In this document: positions 18,783 through 28,807 of the stretch, piece by piece
Layout: the number at the start of each line of letters is the position of its first letter
How positions within the stretch are numbered: the first letter of the stretch is position 1
Assembly (NCBI GenBank): GCA_027577595.1
Contig: JANBRJ010000112.1
Coordinates: 1 to 51,199 of the forward strand
Source: Coemansia sp. RSA 487
Lineage: Eukaryota > Kickxellomycota > Kickxellomycetes > Kickxellales > Kickxellaceae
Reading direction: 5' to 3'
DNA: 51,199 nt
Translations under genes and position numbers: made by a program
Notes under the pieces: generated by a model
What the model saw: the letters and a program-made list of their open reading frames with translations, nothing else
Told to the model about the DNA's origin: nothing
Databases searched by the model: none

Positions 18783-18847
18783 GATTCAGATCATGCTTGC
18801 GCCAAGATTCATCAACTCGTTTTTGACAGATCTTGGCGCACTGAATC
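18783..18847. promoter_or_regulatory. Long interrupted inverted repeat in the SNU66/RhoGAP divergent promoter
   Basis: Outer arms GATTCAG (18783-18789) and CTGAATC (18841-18847), inner arms TGCGCCAAGAT (18798-18808) and ATCTTGGCGCA (18830-18840), loop 21 bases, one 8-base bulge on the left side. Eighteen perfect pairs are formed. It lies between two divergent genes, 226 bp from the SNU66 start and 255 bp from the RhoGAP start. It could be a cruciform, a pair of operator half-sites or a relic of a small inverted-repeat element. Confidence 0.6.
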
Positions 18848-19101
18848 AAAATCGAAAGCAAGGCTTTTATTTTTTATTTTTGTTTTTGCGCTGGCGGGCG
18901 GTTGTGACGAAACTCAACCAGAAACTTATTTCATCGCGAGTCTTCGTTTTTGTGGTAATTTCCGCCTTTCTTCTCTTTTCACTATTTATTTTTCATTTGA
19001 AGCAGAATTAAAACAAACTACGTCAAACAAGAAAAAGCGCCTCTCTCTAGTTACTTTATGTACATTTCCAAACATTGATTTTTGCGTGAATTTACAAAAT
19101 C

Positions 19102-21462
19102 ATGGACGAGCAGTTTAGGCAGTGGAGAATGAAGGCAATCGTCGAGCGTGCAGCGTCGTATACTGCCGGCACGTTGGATTCGCGCGCGCTAGCCGCGCTC
19201 GAGGAGCAGCTAACGTACACAGAGTTCAAGGCGTCGGTTATGCAAGGCAATGATGGTGGGCGGCTGCTCGAGTACGTCAACACCAATGTCATATTCCAAG
19301 CGGGCGTTGACTTTGAAAGCAAACCAATGGTGGTTTTCTGCGCATGCAAGCTACCCAGCGCCAAGGATGTCGACTATGACCGGCTGCTTAATTTGATTAT
19401 CTTTCGGCTGGATGAGTTTGTCGAGAACGACTACACGGTGGTTCTGTTTACCAGCGGCGCAACACATAGTCCGGGATGGCAGTGGATGAGCAAGGCGTAC
19501 CGCAGACTCGACCGCAAGTACCGCAAGAACGTCAAGAGCCTGTATGTGGTTCACCCGTCGATGTGGTCCAAGGTTCTGTTCCAGGTTCTGGGCCGTATTG
19601 TCAGGTAAGTTTGATTTTATTTGCAGAATTAAACTGCAAAGCATGAAAAAAGTAAAAGGTCTGGGTTTTCTTTGGTGGTCGTTGGCGGCGTCAGCCACGG
19701 TTTTCATGCACACAAAAAGAAAACCCGAACAACAGCATGATAAGCCTCATATTCCTTACTGTTTTTGGCGAACATCCATGGTTTTTTTGTTCTTGGGAGA
19801 AAGAGAACCGTCTACGTTGCCTTTCTTGTCTTTTACCAAAAGTTACTAATATTCAAAGATCTCTCTCCCTCTCTCTCTTTCCTTTTCTCCGTTGCTTTTT
19901 CCCCACCTCTTCTCTTGCGTATATAATGGCTACGGGCATCGCTTCATTTCTGCACCGTATTGGACGGCGGTCACTGTCATTTGATGAAAGTCCTTCTTCT
20001 TCGTCGGCTTCTCGAACAATGGAATTGGAACAATCGTTTACACTCCGACACTCGTTGGATGACCGCAAACTGCGCACCAAACGGCGACTGAGTAGCCCAA
20101 AGTTCTTTGCCAAAGTGACATGGGTGGATACACTGTCACAGCTGGCAGGGCTAGTACCGCTCAACCAGATCAGCGTCCCAGAACCGGTATATGAGTAAGT
20201 TATTTGCTGATGGAGGTCACATGCAGTATAAAATGCTAAAAGGGGAAAAACGTTTCGATTTCTTTTTATTCAAGGAATGTTGGGCACGTGCTAGTCTCTT
20301 TAGGATATTCTAAAAATGATCCAAGAAAGAAAAGAGCACACACCTCGGCTCAATAAGAGCGCGCCTCTCCCTCCCTTATTTCTTTCCTTCTTGAAATTTA
20401 TCCCGATATTTTATCTTTATTTTCTTTTCTAGCACTCTGTTTCCTCCTTCCTCCCCCCTTTTTTCTGCATTTTGCATTTGATGAAACTACTGTACTAATA
20501 TTTTTATTTTGCTATAATCGCCTCCCCCCTTTTTCCCACACCCAAACCTTTTTATAAAAACGTAAAAAGAAATGCTTTTTTACCATAGGTATAATATGAA
20601 AGTGGATGGTAGTAAACATACCCACTCACACAAACCAACGCAGTCGCAGCATTCACGCACAAGAGAAGCAGATGTAGACGAAGCAGAAGAGGAAGAAGAA
20701 GAGAGCCAAGCGTTTGGCGTGGCACTCGATAAACTAGTAGCAAACGACGACAATACAGTTGCAAGTATGCTGCCAAAGCCTCTGCTCGAATGCATTTCGT
20801 TTATAAGGCGCGAGGGGCTGGACACTGAAGGGCTTTTCCGCCGATCACCACCATCTACATCGCTGCGTGCGGCCAAGGAGAGCTACAACCGCGGGCAGCC
20901 GGTGGATCTGGAGGCGTTGGGCGGCGTGCATGTAGCCGCTGTGCTTCTCAAGCTGTTTTACCGCGAATTGCCGTTCGCTGTGTTTAGCAGTTATGCTATT
21001 GTGCGCGGTCTCCCGCTAGCCAACACAACAAAAACGAACGACGATAGCCAGGCGGTTGCTGAGCAGATGGATACGGTGCGTGCACGGTATGTCAAGGAAG
21101 AGGTGCTGGGGTCGCTAAGCAAAGAGTATCGGCGTATCTTGTGTTTCACCTTTGCGCTCCTGAGCGTGGTTGCGCAGCGGGAGTCGGTTAACAAGATGAC
21201 GGCGTATAATCTGGCGATTGTGTGGGCGCCCAATCTGGCGCGGTCGGCGGATCCGGTCGAGGATGTGGCGATGTGTGCATCGGGACCTGGAGCTGCCACT
21301 GTGGGATCTGTTGTACAGATCATGGTGCAATCGTTTGGCAGTGTGTTTATGGATGAGATTGCGGAGATCACTGCTGCTGCTCCTGACTCGCAGCAGCAGG
21401 ACGATGCGGCTAACCGGGTTCTGGACGCTATCGACCAATCTGGAACAAGCCCAACAGAGTGA
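19102..21462 (+). CDS. BCH (Sec14-like) plus RhoGAP protein, p50RhoGAP/ECM25-like
   Basis: A GTPase-activating protein for Rho/Cdc42. Three exons: 19102-19604, 20096-20194 and 20589-21462, with donors GTAAGT and GTAAGT and acceptors GAGTAG and CCATAG, giving 491 residues. The reading frame crosses both junctions cleanly, and the joined sequence IVSPKFFAKVTWVDTLSQL aligns residue for residue with human ARHGAP1 (LISFKFGQKIFYVNYLSEL). Parts: BCH/CRAL-TRIO-like domain about 60-195 (VVFCACKLPS, LYVVHPSMWSKVLFQV), an acidic His/Glu-rich linker, and RhoGAP about 245-420 with arginine finger in EGLFRRS (about R285), LKLFYRELP, and KMTAYNLAIVWAPNL. It probably acts at sites of polar growth. Both introns are unusually long here (491 and 394 bp). 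Confidence 0.92.
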
Positions 21463-21776
21463 ATTTTAAATGATTTAAAAAATATTGACCAGCTTTTTAT
21501 ATATATATATATATTCTTCATATTTTTGTCTTTTCTCGTTATTATATTGGTTTTTGTTTATGTAGCTTTACCTCCTCTTCTCCGATCTAGGCGACTCTGG
21601 ATCGCGCAATATAAGGGGAGCGAAAATAAAAACAAAATAAAAAATCTAAAGCCTAGTTTGCCGCTGAAAATTAAATGAAACTAAACCATCATCTCTTCCG
21701 TATCCTTTTTCCCTTTGCTACTTTTATTGATTTATTGATTTATTTATTTATATATAGCTAGCTCAGTCTGCAGACA

Positions 21777-22853
21777 ATGTCATTTGGCCAGCTCCGACCC
21801 ATCATCGGCGGTGGCCCAGTCAATGCACACGAATACCCCTACGTGGTGCACCTGAGTATCGAAACGCGACCCAGCTGGCACGCGGTATGCGGCGGGACTT
21901 TAATCTCTGCCAAACACATCGTGACTGCAGCGCACTGTGTGTTCCACACACCTTCGCCGCACGCAATCAAGGTCGGGTATGGACACGCGCACACGCAAAG
22001 ACAGAGAACAGCCAAGGCCCGTGCATTTTACATACACGATGGATTCGATTCGCGCACACTGGCAAACGATATCGCCGTCATCGAGCTGGAGGCGCCAATT
22101 AGAGAAACCAGAGAAGCGCACAGAGTGGCCGTTTACTTTGGCCCCATCGTGGGAGGCCATATGCTTAGGACCATGGGGTGGGGCGTCACCTCAAACGAGC
22201 CAGGCGCGCACACGGTAGCGCTACTGAACCGGGTGGACCTTGCCGTGGCTGCGCCTGCGGAATGCCGCAAGGTGGACCGTGCGTTCGTTTCGAGCAACGG
22301 GCCCTTTGTGTGCACCAGCACCGCGGGCGGGCGCGACGAATGCAGCGGCGACAGCGGGGCGCCGGCGATCATGATCCAGGAGGCGCCGAGATTTAGCCGA
22401 TCACGCGGATTGTTGTGGAACAGGAAGAAGTCTCGGCGGAGCGAATACGGCGTGCGGTTGGTGGCGCTGACGTCATATGGAGATAACACCAGCCACGATG
22501 CGCATCCGCTATGCGGCGACCCTGGCGGCTTCGGGTTTAGCACGCATGTGGCGTACTACCATGAGTTCATTACCAACGTCACTGGGCTGACGCAGGAGCA
22601 GATGCAAGAGCCGGTGCGGCTGGACCGCCTGGTAAGTTGACAATGAAAATAAATGGTTTGCTGGAGCGACTGGCAATTTTTTTTTGCTTGCTAAATCCGG
22701 ATAGTCAATCTTGTATAGGGCTCGTCGGATACTGCTGCGCGGCAAACGTCATCGGCATCAGGTGCGCTGCGCATGGGCCCATTGCGCACGGAACTTTGCG
22801 TGCATTCGGCTCTCCTTCTGATGCTGCTTGTGTTCGTCAGCCGCCACACTTGA
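21777..22853 (+). CDS. Trypsin-like serine protease (S1) with hydrophobic C-tail, two exons
   Basis: Exon 1 is 21777-22631 (donor GTAAGT at 22632) and exon 2 is 22719-22853 (acceptor TTGTATAG), giving 329 residues. S1 peptidase signs: activation-like RPIIGGG, catalytic His53 in TAAHC, Asp98 in ANDIAVIEL, Ser193 in CSGDSGAP, and Asp187 at the specificity position (ECSGDSG preceded by RD), predicting cleavage after Arg/Lys. GDSGA replaces the usual GDSGG. Exon 2 adds a Ser/Ala-rich spacer and a hydrophobic end (ALLLMLLVFV then SRHT), consistent with a GPI signal or tail anchor. No signal peptide follows the chosen ATG. Upstream in the same frame an ATG (21675) opens a hydrophobic stretch but meets a TAG at 21759. 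It is a paralog of the protease at 43461. Confidence 0.88.
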
Positions 22854-23153
22854 ACATCTTGGGGAGGAGCCACGTGGGAGAAAAATGCATTAAGTAACAA
22901 GTCCAGCAAAAATAAAATGAATGCCTGTCACATTTCTTTCTCCGAATGTCAAACATTCTCCTCCTCCCCCCCTTGTGAAACGGCTCCTCATTTATACACC
23001 TTTTTCAGACAAACTTTCGCAAAGAGAACGAACGGAAGGTGGAGGTGTCCCCTTTCCTTTTTTCTTCTTCCTTTTTAGCTTTCTGGTGTCGAATTTCATG
23101 TACTCTTTTTATCTTTTGTTCTCCACTTTTTACCAACACAATATCAGAACGAA
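22854..23153. other. Intergenic; APP1-like upstream region
   Basis: 300 bp with T/C-rich tracts (TTTCCTTTTTTCTTCTTCC, about 23052-23070) and no credible gene. Confidence 0.4.
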
Positions 23154-25451
23154 ATGGCATACCAAAAGGACTTTGACACAGTAAAGACAAAGCTACGAGA
23201 CCTTTGGACGCAGTACAACAGCAGCGGTGCCGGAGGCACACACACACCCGCCAGAGCAGTCGACACAACCGCCACCACCGCCGGCACCAGCGATGTGCTT
23301 GCGCCTGTTGAGGAGATGCTTCTGTTCCCCACATATGCGTACCGTGACGAGCAGCTCAAAGTATGGCGTGTGCAAGTGCGCGGGTGGGCGTTCTGCCGCA
23401 ACCCTACCACAAGGCGCGTGCGGCTGTCTGCTGCGCTTATCCGCAAGTTCATCCGCATCCCTGCAGGCGGCGACCCCGACAAGATGCTGGTCGACCGTGT
23501 CTCGTATTTGTTCGCAGGCAGCCCGGCGTCCACTGAGCTGGTCAAGGTGGCGATGGCTGGCATTGCGGAGCCTGCGCCATTCGAGCTCCATACCGTGCAC
23601 CAGCACCAGCACCACCACCCAACGGGGCCAGAGGCTCCTTCGGGAAGCCGTGCGCCCCCCGTAAGTCTCCTGGATGCCCCGATTGTGCTGACCTCGCGCT
23701 TTGACCCCACTGGGCCCTCTAATGGCAAGCAATCCGACGAGCGGCGCCGGTACTTGAATCCACCCAGCTCTGCCGATCAGGAGCAGCAGCTGAGGCATGC
23801 GCAGTACATTGGTGTTGCGCCAACCATTATCCAAAAGGCTCTGCAGATCGACGCCTTCTCGTGGCAGAACCTTGTGCTAGACGAAGGGCTGTTCCAGGGC
23901 GAAGTCCTCCTGGGCTACAATGAGCTCGAATGGCTCACGCAAAGCTACTCGTCGTCCACCAAAGAAGCAGCCACCGAGAAGAAGCGGCGGGTGATCGAGC
24001 TGCGCGGTAAGCTCTATGGGTGGCCTGACCACCGGGTGATCTCGGGGCTGGCGCACTTGGTGGAGCCACGCGGCATCTCCATAGTCTCCGACATCGACGA
24101 TACGATAAAGGCATCCAACATCACTGCTGAGAAACGCATAGTCCTCGAGACAGCCTTTGCACGGCCATTACAGGCAGTCCCGGGGATGTCTGCGCTTTAC
24201 CGGCTTTGGTACGAAAGGGGCGCAGAGTTCCATTACGTCAGTAACAGCCCATGGCAACTGTACCCGACACTGGATCGCTTCTTCCATCGCCACAAGTTTC
24301 CTCCAGGAAGCGCGCACTTACGCTCGTTTGATCCGAATGATCTTCTCTCTATCAAAAACTACACAGGCACCCCACAGCTGAAGCGCGATACCATCGAGCT
24401 ACTGTTCCGCACCTTTGGGGACAGGAAGTTTGTGCTGGTTGGCGATTGTGGCGAGCACGACTTGGAAACATACACAGAGCTGGCTAGGGCGTATCCAGGC
24501 CGCGTACTGCGTATCTATATCCGCGATGTTTTTGCGCCGATGAGCGTGGCATCGGTGACTACCGACGTCGACGTGGCTGGCAACAGTATCCACGAAGGTG
24601 TGATTCCGTTGGGCGTTGTACGGCCCCTCGATAGCCCCAGTGCTCGGTCCAATGCTGTTGAGGAAGCTGAGCTCATTAGCTTCCACGACGAAGATAATGA
24701 AGAGACCAGCAAGAGCCCACTTCCACCACCAGTGCCCCCCAAGCCCGCACACTTGCGACCCCAGTCGTCCACACCCCAATTCTCTAGACAGAAACCACCG
24801 CCAAAACCTGCACGCACATTCACTAGCACCAGTGCTCCTGCGTCGACCACCCTGCCTCGCCCGCCTAATGAGACGGTACCCCCCATGCTTCCACGGCGAC
24901 AGCCGTCCATGCCAAACACCCAGCCTACTCCCTTGGATGAAGCAACCACAGCCGACCGAATCGAAGCCAAGATCAACGAATTACGCGAGCAGGCGCAAGA
25001 ATGGATGGCATTCTATGCGCAACAGTTCTACGTTGCTCCAACACGCAGTTTCATCCGGTACGCACGGGTCTTCTTGCCCACCGTCCAGCGCAATATGCAC
25101 ATCATCGACTACGATGCTATCCCCGGCGCCGTTCACCAAGCCATGGCCGAAACCACTATGCCTGGACAACTACCCAATAGTACTGCTGACCAACCGGATA
25201 AACAGCCAGAAATGTTCAGCACCGTGCAATCAGCTCTGTCGTTTGGTGCACTCAATATCCCCGAGCCCCCGCCCTCCGAAGCACAGCTTGCACGTAATAC
25301 ACGTCGCCTTCTCTTGTGGAAGCGGTACTTGAGGGCTACCCAGGGGCTGCCTCCAGATATGTGTCGTCTGTTCGTCGATGCTGACGATATTAAACAGGAC
25401 GTGGAATTGTTTGATACTCTGTTCCCAAAGTACTCGTTCCCACAGATATAA
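23154..25451 (+). CDS. APP1: Phosphatidate phosphatase APP1-like (DUF2183)
   Basis: A Mg-dependent phosphatidate phosphatase producing diacylglycerol, at cortical actin patches in yeast. 765 residues, no intron. An N-terminal lipid-binding-like region has LLFPTYAYRD and WRVQVRGWAFC. The catalytic DUF2183 domain starts with ISIVSDIDDTIKASNI, with DxDxT residues D313, D315 and T317. It continues with FHYVSNSPWQLYPTLDRF, DLLSIKNYTG and KFVLVGDCGEHDLETY. The Pro-rich region 520-600 holds SH3-type motifs (PPPVPPKPA, KPPPKPART), matching the SH3-partner recruitment of yeast APP1. The C-terminal 150 residues are charged and helical. Longer than yeast APP1 (587). Confidence 0.92.
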   Translation: MAYQKDFDTVKTKLRDLWTQYNSSGAGGTHTPARAVDTTATTAGTSDVLAPVEEMLLFPTYAYRDEQLKVWRVQVRGWAFCRNPTTRRVRLSAALIRKFIRIPAGGDPDKMLVDRVSYLFAGSPASTELVKVAMAGIAEPAPFELHTVHQHQHHHPTGPEAPSGSRAPPVSLLDAPIVLTSRFDPTGPSNGKQSDERRRYLNPPSSADQEQQLRHAQYIGVAPTIIQKALQIDAFSWQNLVLDEGLFQGEVLLGYNELEWLTQSYSSSTKEAATEKKRRVIELRGKLYGWPDHRVISGLAHLVEPRGISIVSDIDDTIKASNITAEKRIVLETAFARPLQAVPGMSALYRLWYERGAEFHYVSNSPWQLYPTLDRFFHRHKFPPGSAHLRSFDPNDLLSIKNYTGTPQLKRDTIELLFRTFGDRKFVLVGDCGEHDLETYTELARAYPGRVLRIYIRDVFAPMSVASVTTDVDVAGNSIHEGVIPLGVVRPLDSPSARSNAVEEAELISFHDEDNEETSKSPLPPPVPPKPAHLRPQSSTPQFSRQKPPPKPARTFTSTSAPASTTLPRPPNETVPPMLPRRQPSMPNTQPTPLDEATTADRIEAKINELREQAQEWMAFYAQQFYVAPTRSFIRYARVFLPTVQRNMHIIDYDAIPGAVHQAMAETTMPGQLPNSTADQPDKQPEMFSTVQSALSFGALNIPEPPPSEAQLARNTRRLLLWKRYLRATQGLPPDMCRLFVDADDIKQDVELFDTLFPKYSFPQI

Positions 25452-26684
25452 ACCTGCCAGTGATTACTAATAGACTTATTTTTTAATTGCAAATGTTGTA
25501 TAATTTTTTTTTACATAGCTGATTATTTATTACGTAATACATTTGTAGAGAGAAAAAGCTACATTCCATTTCATTTGTTTTTTGTTGCCCTAATTTCTGT
25601 TACAACATCGCCAAAGCAATGAAGTGTTGGGTTTCTTGTGGATATGACTTTGGTTATTTGCTAGGCATTAGCATTAGCACATTATCTGTTTCCAATCAAC
25701 AGAGCCAGCTTGAATGTCTGATTGGGGTTCATTGAAAATAGAGGTTGAAAAGGGTGATTGCCAGCATTTCATTTTTGGGAGATTATCGGTATCCACGTAA
25801 AACTATTGTTTCTAAACGCTCGGAGGCATGTAGTTAGCCATTTTTTGTCGTGGAGCTCTTTGAGAGTGCAAATCCGGGCTATTGCTATAATGCTTACGCT
25901 TTGTTTATTTGCTCAAAGCGAAGCAGGTTGACTTTTTCAAACATCTATGTCCTAGTTAACAATAAGGGCCAAACAAGACACTCAATTCATTCTTAGTGAA
26001 TTTCCCAATCTGAGGTGGTGTTCAAGTGGCAAAACTGATACATAGAATCTGAATTGCTAATATCTGCTTTAGCTCAATACCTTTGCTGCACCTATGGAAT
26101 AGACAATGGACAGTAAGTCCTGGTTATCTAAACAGATACAGCCAATGGCTATGCTTTAGGCTATATTAGTGTCAGATAGAGAGTGTATCTCAAGCTTATT
26201 AGCATTGAATTTATTTGAAAACTTATGCAAAGATGTGAAAAGAGCAAATAGCTAACACAAGTGCAAACTTATCCATGTGCTTGACAGCACGCAGCTCAGA
26301 AACTGAAACTTGAAGCAATTTGGATCCTGAAAACATGCACATTATGCCATGTCTTAGACACGGGATGCATCATTTATGATTTAATTAAGCATGATGTTTC
26401 CACTTCCAATACCACATACATTTATATGTTGAACAAGCGCACTCTTGCTATTGTGTCACTTTTAAAAGATTCCAACACATATAAAAGCTGAGGATTGCCT
26501 TGCACCTGTGTGTATCTTTTATCCTGTATAAACAATCAATAATATATATTTATTCTCTAAAGATGCTACGTAAATATCACAGAAGCTCCAAGTATGGGGA
26601 AGAGTTACTGCATAAACTCAGGATCCAGGATGGCTAAAAAGGAGTATAACGCTTTTTTTAAATATTAGTATATTTTAAAACTAC

Positions 26685-26827
26685 TATAAAAATAAATAAA
26701 ACTAGCTAAAGAAAAAGAAAACAAGCAGATGCCCAAAAAAACCAATTGCCATTTATACACGTGCATTGTTATTGTTTACGTGTCATCAACGAACTGCGCA
26801 ATGTTGACACATTGGAGAGGGCAGTAA
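26685..26827 (+). repeat. Dispersed repeat, copy 2, with a 32-codon frame
   Basis: The homologous block 26685-26786 matches 1391-1498. It includes ACTAGCTAAAGAAAAA, CCAATTGCC and CGTGCATTGTTATTGTTTAC. The ATG-initiated frame 26729-26827 encodes 32 residues beginning MPKKTNCHLYTCIVIVYVS, against MSKRINCLLYACIVIVYMS in copy 1, and continues to a further Cys and His (NCAMLTH). No terminal inverted repeats are visible around either copy. Confidence 0.5.
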
Positions 26828-28023
26828 TCAACCCCTGCAACTGATTAACATTACATTCACGTAAGCAATAACAAATACTAACGTGACATCAAACCTAAAA
26901 GTATTTAATGAAAGCATTGCCTCGATAACATATATGCTACAATGAGGGGCAGAGGCAGACATGCTATGATTGCCCTTTCCTAAGTATGGCGTAGTGCTGC
27001 TTAGCTAAATTATTAGGATAGAATTAGTTGGTTTTGATCATACTAGAAATGGGGGATAAATAGTGCAAGATTGTCAGCATCTACGAATACTGCTGGCTCT
27101 GTTTATTCCCTAAGGAAAGTAAATCATTCATACTATAGTACACACATTGTAAAAGTAGCATATATTTACTGTAAATATGTCGCTATCACTGCGGAAATTC
27201 TGAAAGATCATATATGTGATTACAATTAGTAACCTTCCAGTTTTTTGGCACAGTATATGATCTAGTGATTTGTATATATTATAATCATCTGATTGTCTAG
27301 ATAGACTTGCATCGATCATAGAGAGGGTTTAATAAAGGAAATGGGTCAAGGATAATCGAACGGAGTTTTTATTGGTGTTGAGCTCTATGTGAAAAATAGA
27401 ACAAAGGTAGGCAAAAGCATTCAGCAAATTAGAACCATTGATAATTATTGTGGTTTGTCAGCGAGGCTATTAAAATTCAGACTGTAACAGTTTTGGTACG
27501 CTGCTCTGTTGTCCATGATATTTTGTAGCACAATAAAGTATTCGCATTTCTGTTGTTATTGTATCCTTTTTGATGCCGAAGATATCAGTACCCGATTGCC
27601 ACAATACAATACAATACAATACATGATAATTCGTATTCGTGATTATTTTTCACTAGTATCCTATTTTACTATTCAAGCACATAGTACTCACTTTTGATGA
27701 CAGTGGCTACAGCTAAAATACTACATATCTGATTATTTAATAATAGCACAGTATAGCAGTTCTGTTTCAAAATAATACAATGTAACTTTTAACAAGAAAC
27801 AGCAGCAGCTTTGTTTGTCGTAATTCACAGATCTGTAAGCGTATGATCTGTTTTATACTGTATACTGGTAGTGGTGGGTTCTGCAGACATATGTATAGTG
27901 TGTACCAGACGAATGTGGGCTAACCAGGTTTAGTGTGTTATTTTAAAAAATGGAATTGTGATTGTAGTATAATAAAACAACGAAAAACAGAAACACACTG
28001 CTACCTAATTTAATTACATATTT

Positions 28024-28209
28024 TTATTTGTCGTTGTCATTGAAAGTCGCAGTATTCTTGTTTGCTTCATATAATGACTCGATAGTTCTATCCACACAAA
28101 TATGGACAACAGGTATAAAAATCAAACCCAATGCTCCTTTGTTACTGAACCATTTTTCCGTAAAGCACAAATAGCATTGAACCTCTACAGATGATACATA
28201 ACCTCTCAT
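28024..28209 (-). CDS. Putative CxxC microprotein, 61 aa (divergent partner)
   Basis: A complete ATG-to-TAA frame. It starts MRGYVSSVEVQCYLCFTEKW. A CX2C knuckle (C12, C15) is followed 20 residues later by H36 and C38 (VVHICVD), which together could bind zinc, then a hydrophilic C-terminus (YEANKNTATFNDNDK). It is divergent from the zinc-finger microprotein at 28275 with 65 bp between the two ATGs, and a perfect palindrome lies in that gap. The spacing is not the classical C2H2 one, so this is less certain than the plus-strand members. Confidence 0.35.
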   Translation of the reverse strand: MRGYVSSVEVQCYLCFTEKWFSNKGALGLIFIPVVHICVDRTIESLYEANKNTATFNDNDK

Positions 28210-28250
28210 AAAAAAAGGTCACCGCATTTCCAAGATTTAGCAATAGCAAT

Positions 28251-28269
28251 CAGGATAGTAACTATCCTG
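28251..28269. promoter_or_regulatory. Perfect 19-bp palindrome between divergent micro-ORFs
   Basis: CAGGATAGT-A-ACTATCCTG: nine-base arms around a central A, ending six bases before the ATG at 28275. Its position resembles an operator for a dimeric DNA-binding protein. It could also fold at the 5' end of a transcript. Confidence 0.55.
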
Positions 28270-28274
28270 GGTCA

Positions 28275-28382
28275 ATGAGCTGTCCATATTGCAATGCTGA
28301 AGTTGACGGCCTTTATGGCCTAGGCGAACATTTGTATAATGTACATGATGTTGGAAGTACTGATTCATTTCAAACAACCTAA
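28275..28382 (+). CDS. Single C2H2 zinc-finger microprotein, 35 aa
   Basis: A complete frame from ATG to TAA. C3-x2-C6-x12-H19-x4-H24 is a classical C2H2 zinc finger spacing (CPYCNAEVDGLYGLGEHL then YNVH). The finger makes up most of the protein, followed by an 11-residue Ser/Thr tail. The exact spacing is shared with the micro-ORF at 31404, including EHhxxVH at the end of the helix. It has no known homolog that I can name. A single finger could bind DNA weakly, RNA or a protein partner, or interfere with a larger zinc-finger factor. Its promoter is not clear: it would lie within or near the divergent frame. Confidence 0.4.
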   Translation: MSCPYCNAEVDGLYGLGEHLYNVHDVGSTDSFQTT

Positions 28383-28588
28383 TTGTATATCCAACACAAG
28401 AAAAGCTTTTTCTTATTCAAAAGTTAGCACATTTAGTTCATGAATAAATTCATTGTACGTGTGCACTTTTCCAACTGTGTAACATCAATAAGAGGAGCTT
28501 TACCCATCGATTACACAGCTCCATCATATAATACTACTTATTTTATTGCAGGTATCCACAGTTGTCGTGTGCTTCCGCAAGATGGCTA

Positions 28589-28807
28589 ATGAAAATACTC
28601 ACTATACGTTGGATGTTTTCTGTATGTGTTTTGATAATAGCCATTTTCTACGACTCATATAACACCTTATTTGAAAAATACCAACTCCAAATAATGTTTA
28701 GTACATTAACACACAATGTCGCATCTAGTGAAAAATTTATGTTTAATCTTTTAACAGAAACATCATATATCATGAAATCCAACGCTATAGAAAAACCAAG
28801 CAGATAA
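28589..28807 (+). CDS. Putative small secreted or membrane protein, 72 aa
   Basis: ATG start MKILTIRWMFSVCVLIIAIF followed by a hydrophilic part (YDSYNTLFEKYQLQ) and ending KSNAIEKPSR. The N-terminus looks like a signal peptide or signal anchor. A possible splice acceptor (TTTTATTGCAG) lies 38 bases upstream. A minus-strand frame of 62 codons overlaps it. I prefer the plus strand because its hydrophobic start and charged remainder are organised like a real protein. No family recognised. Confidence 0.25.
   Translation: MKILTIRWMFSVCVLIIAIFYDSYNTLFEKYQLQIMFSTLTHNVASSEKFMFNLLTETSYIMKSNAIEKPSR

Noticed and set aside
21499-21514. (AT)n tract after the RhoGAP gene taken as a possible element end
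   Set aside because: It is a simple microsatellite in a terminator region with no flanking duplication or inverted repeat.
25619-25735. 38-codon frame starting MKCWVSCGYD as a further zinc-finger micro-ORF
   Set aside because: CX3C spacing and no paired His/Cys at a suitable distance. No TATA-like box close upstream.
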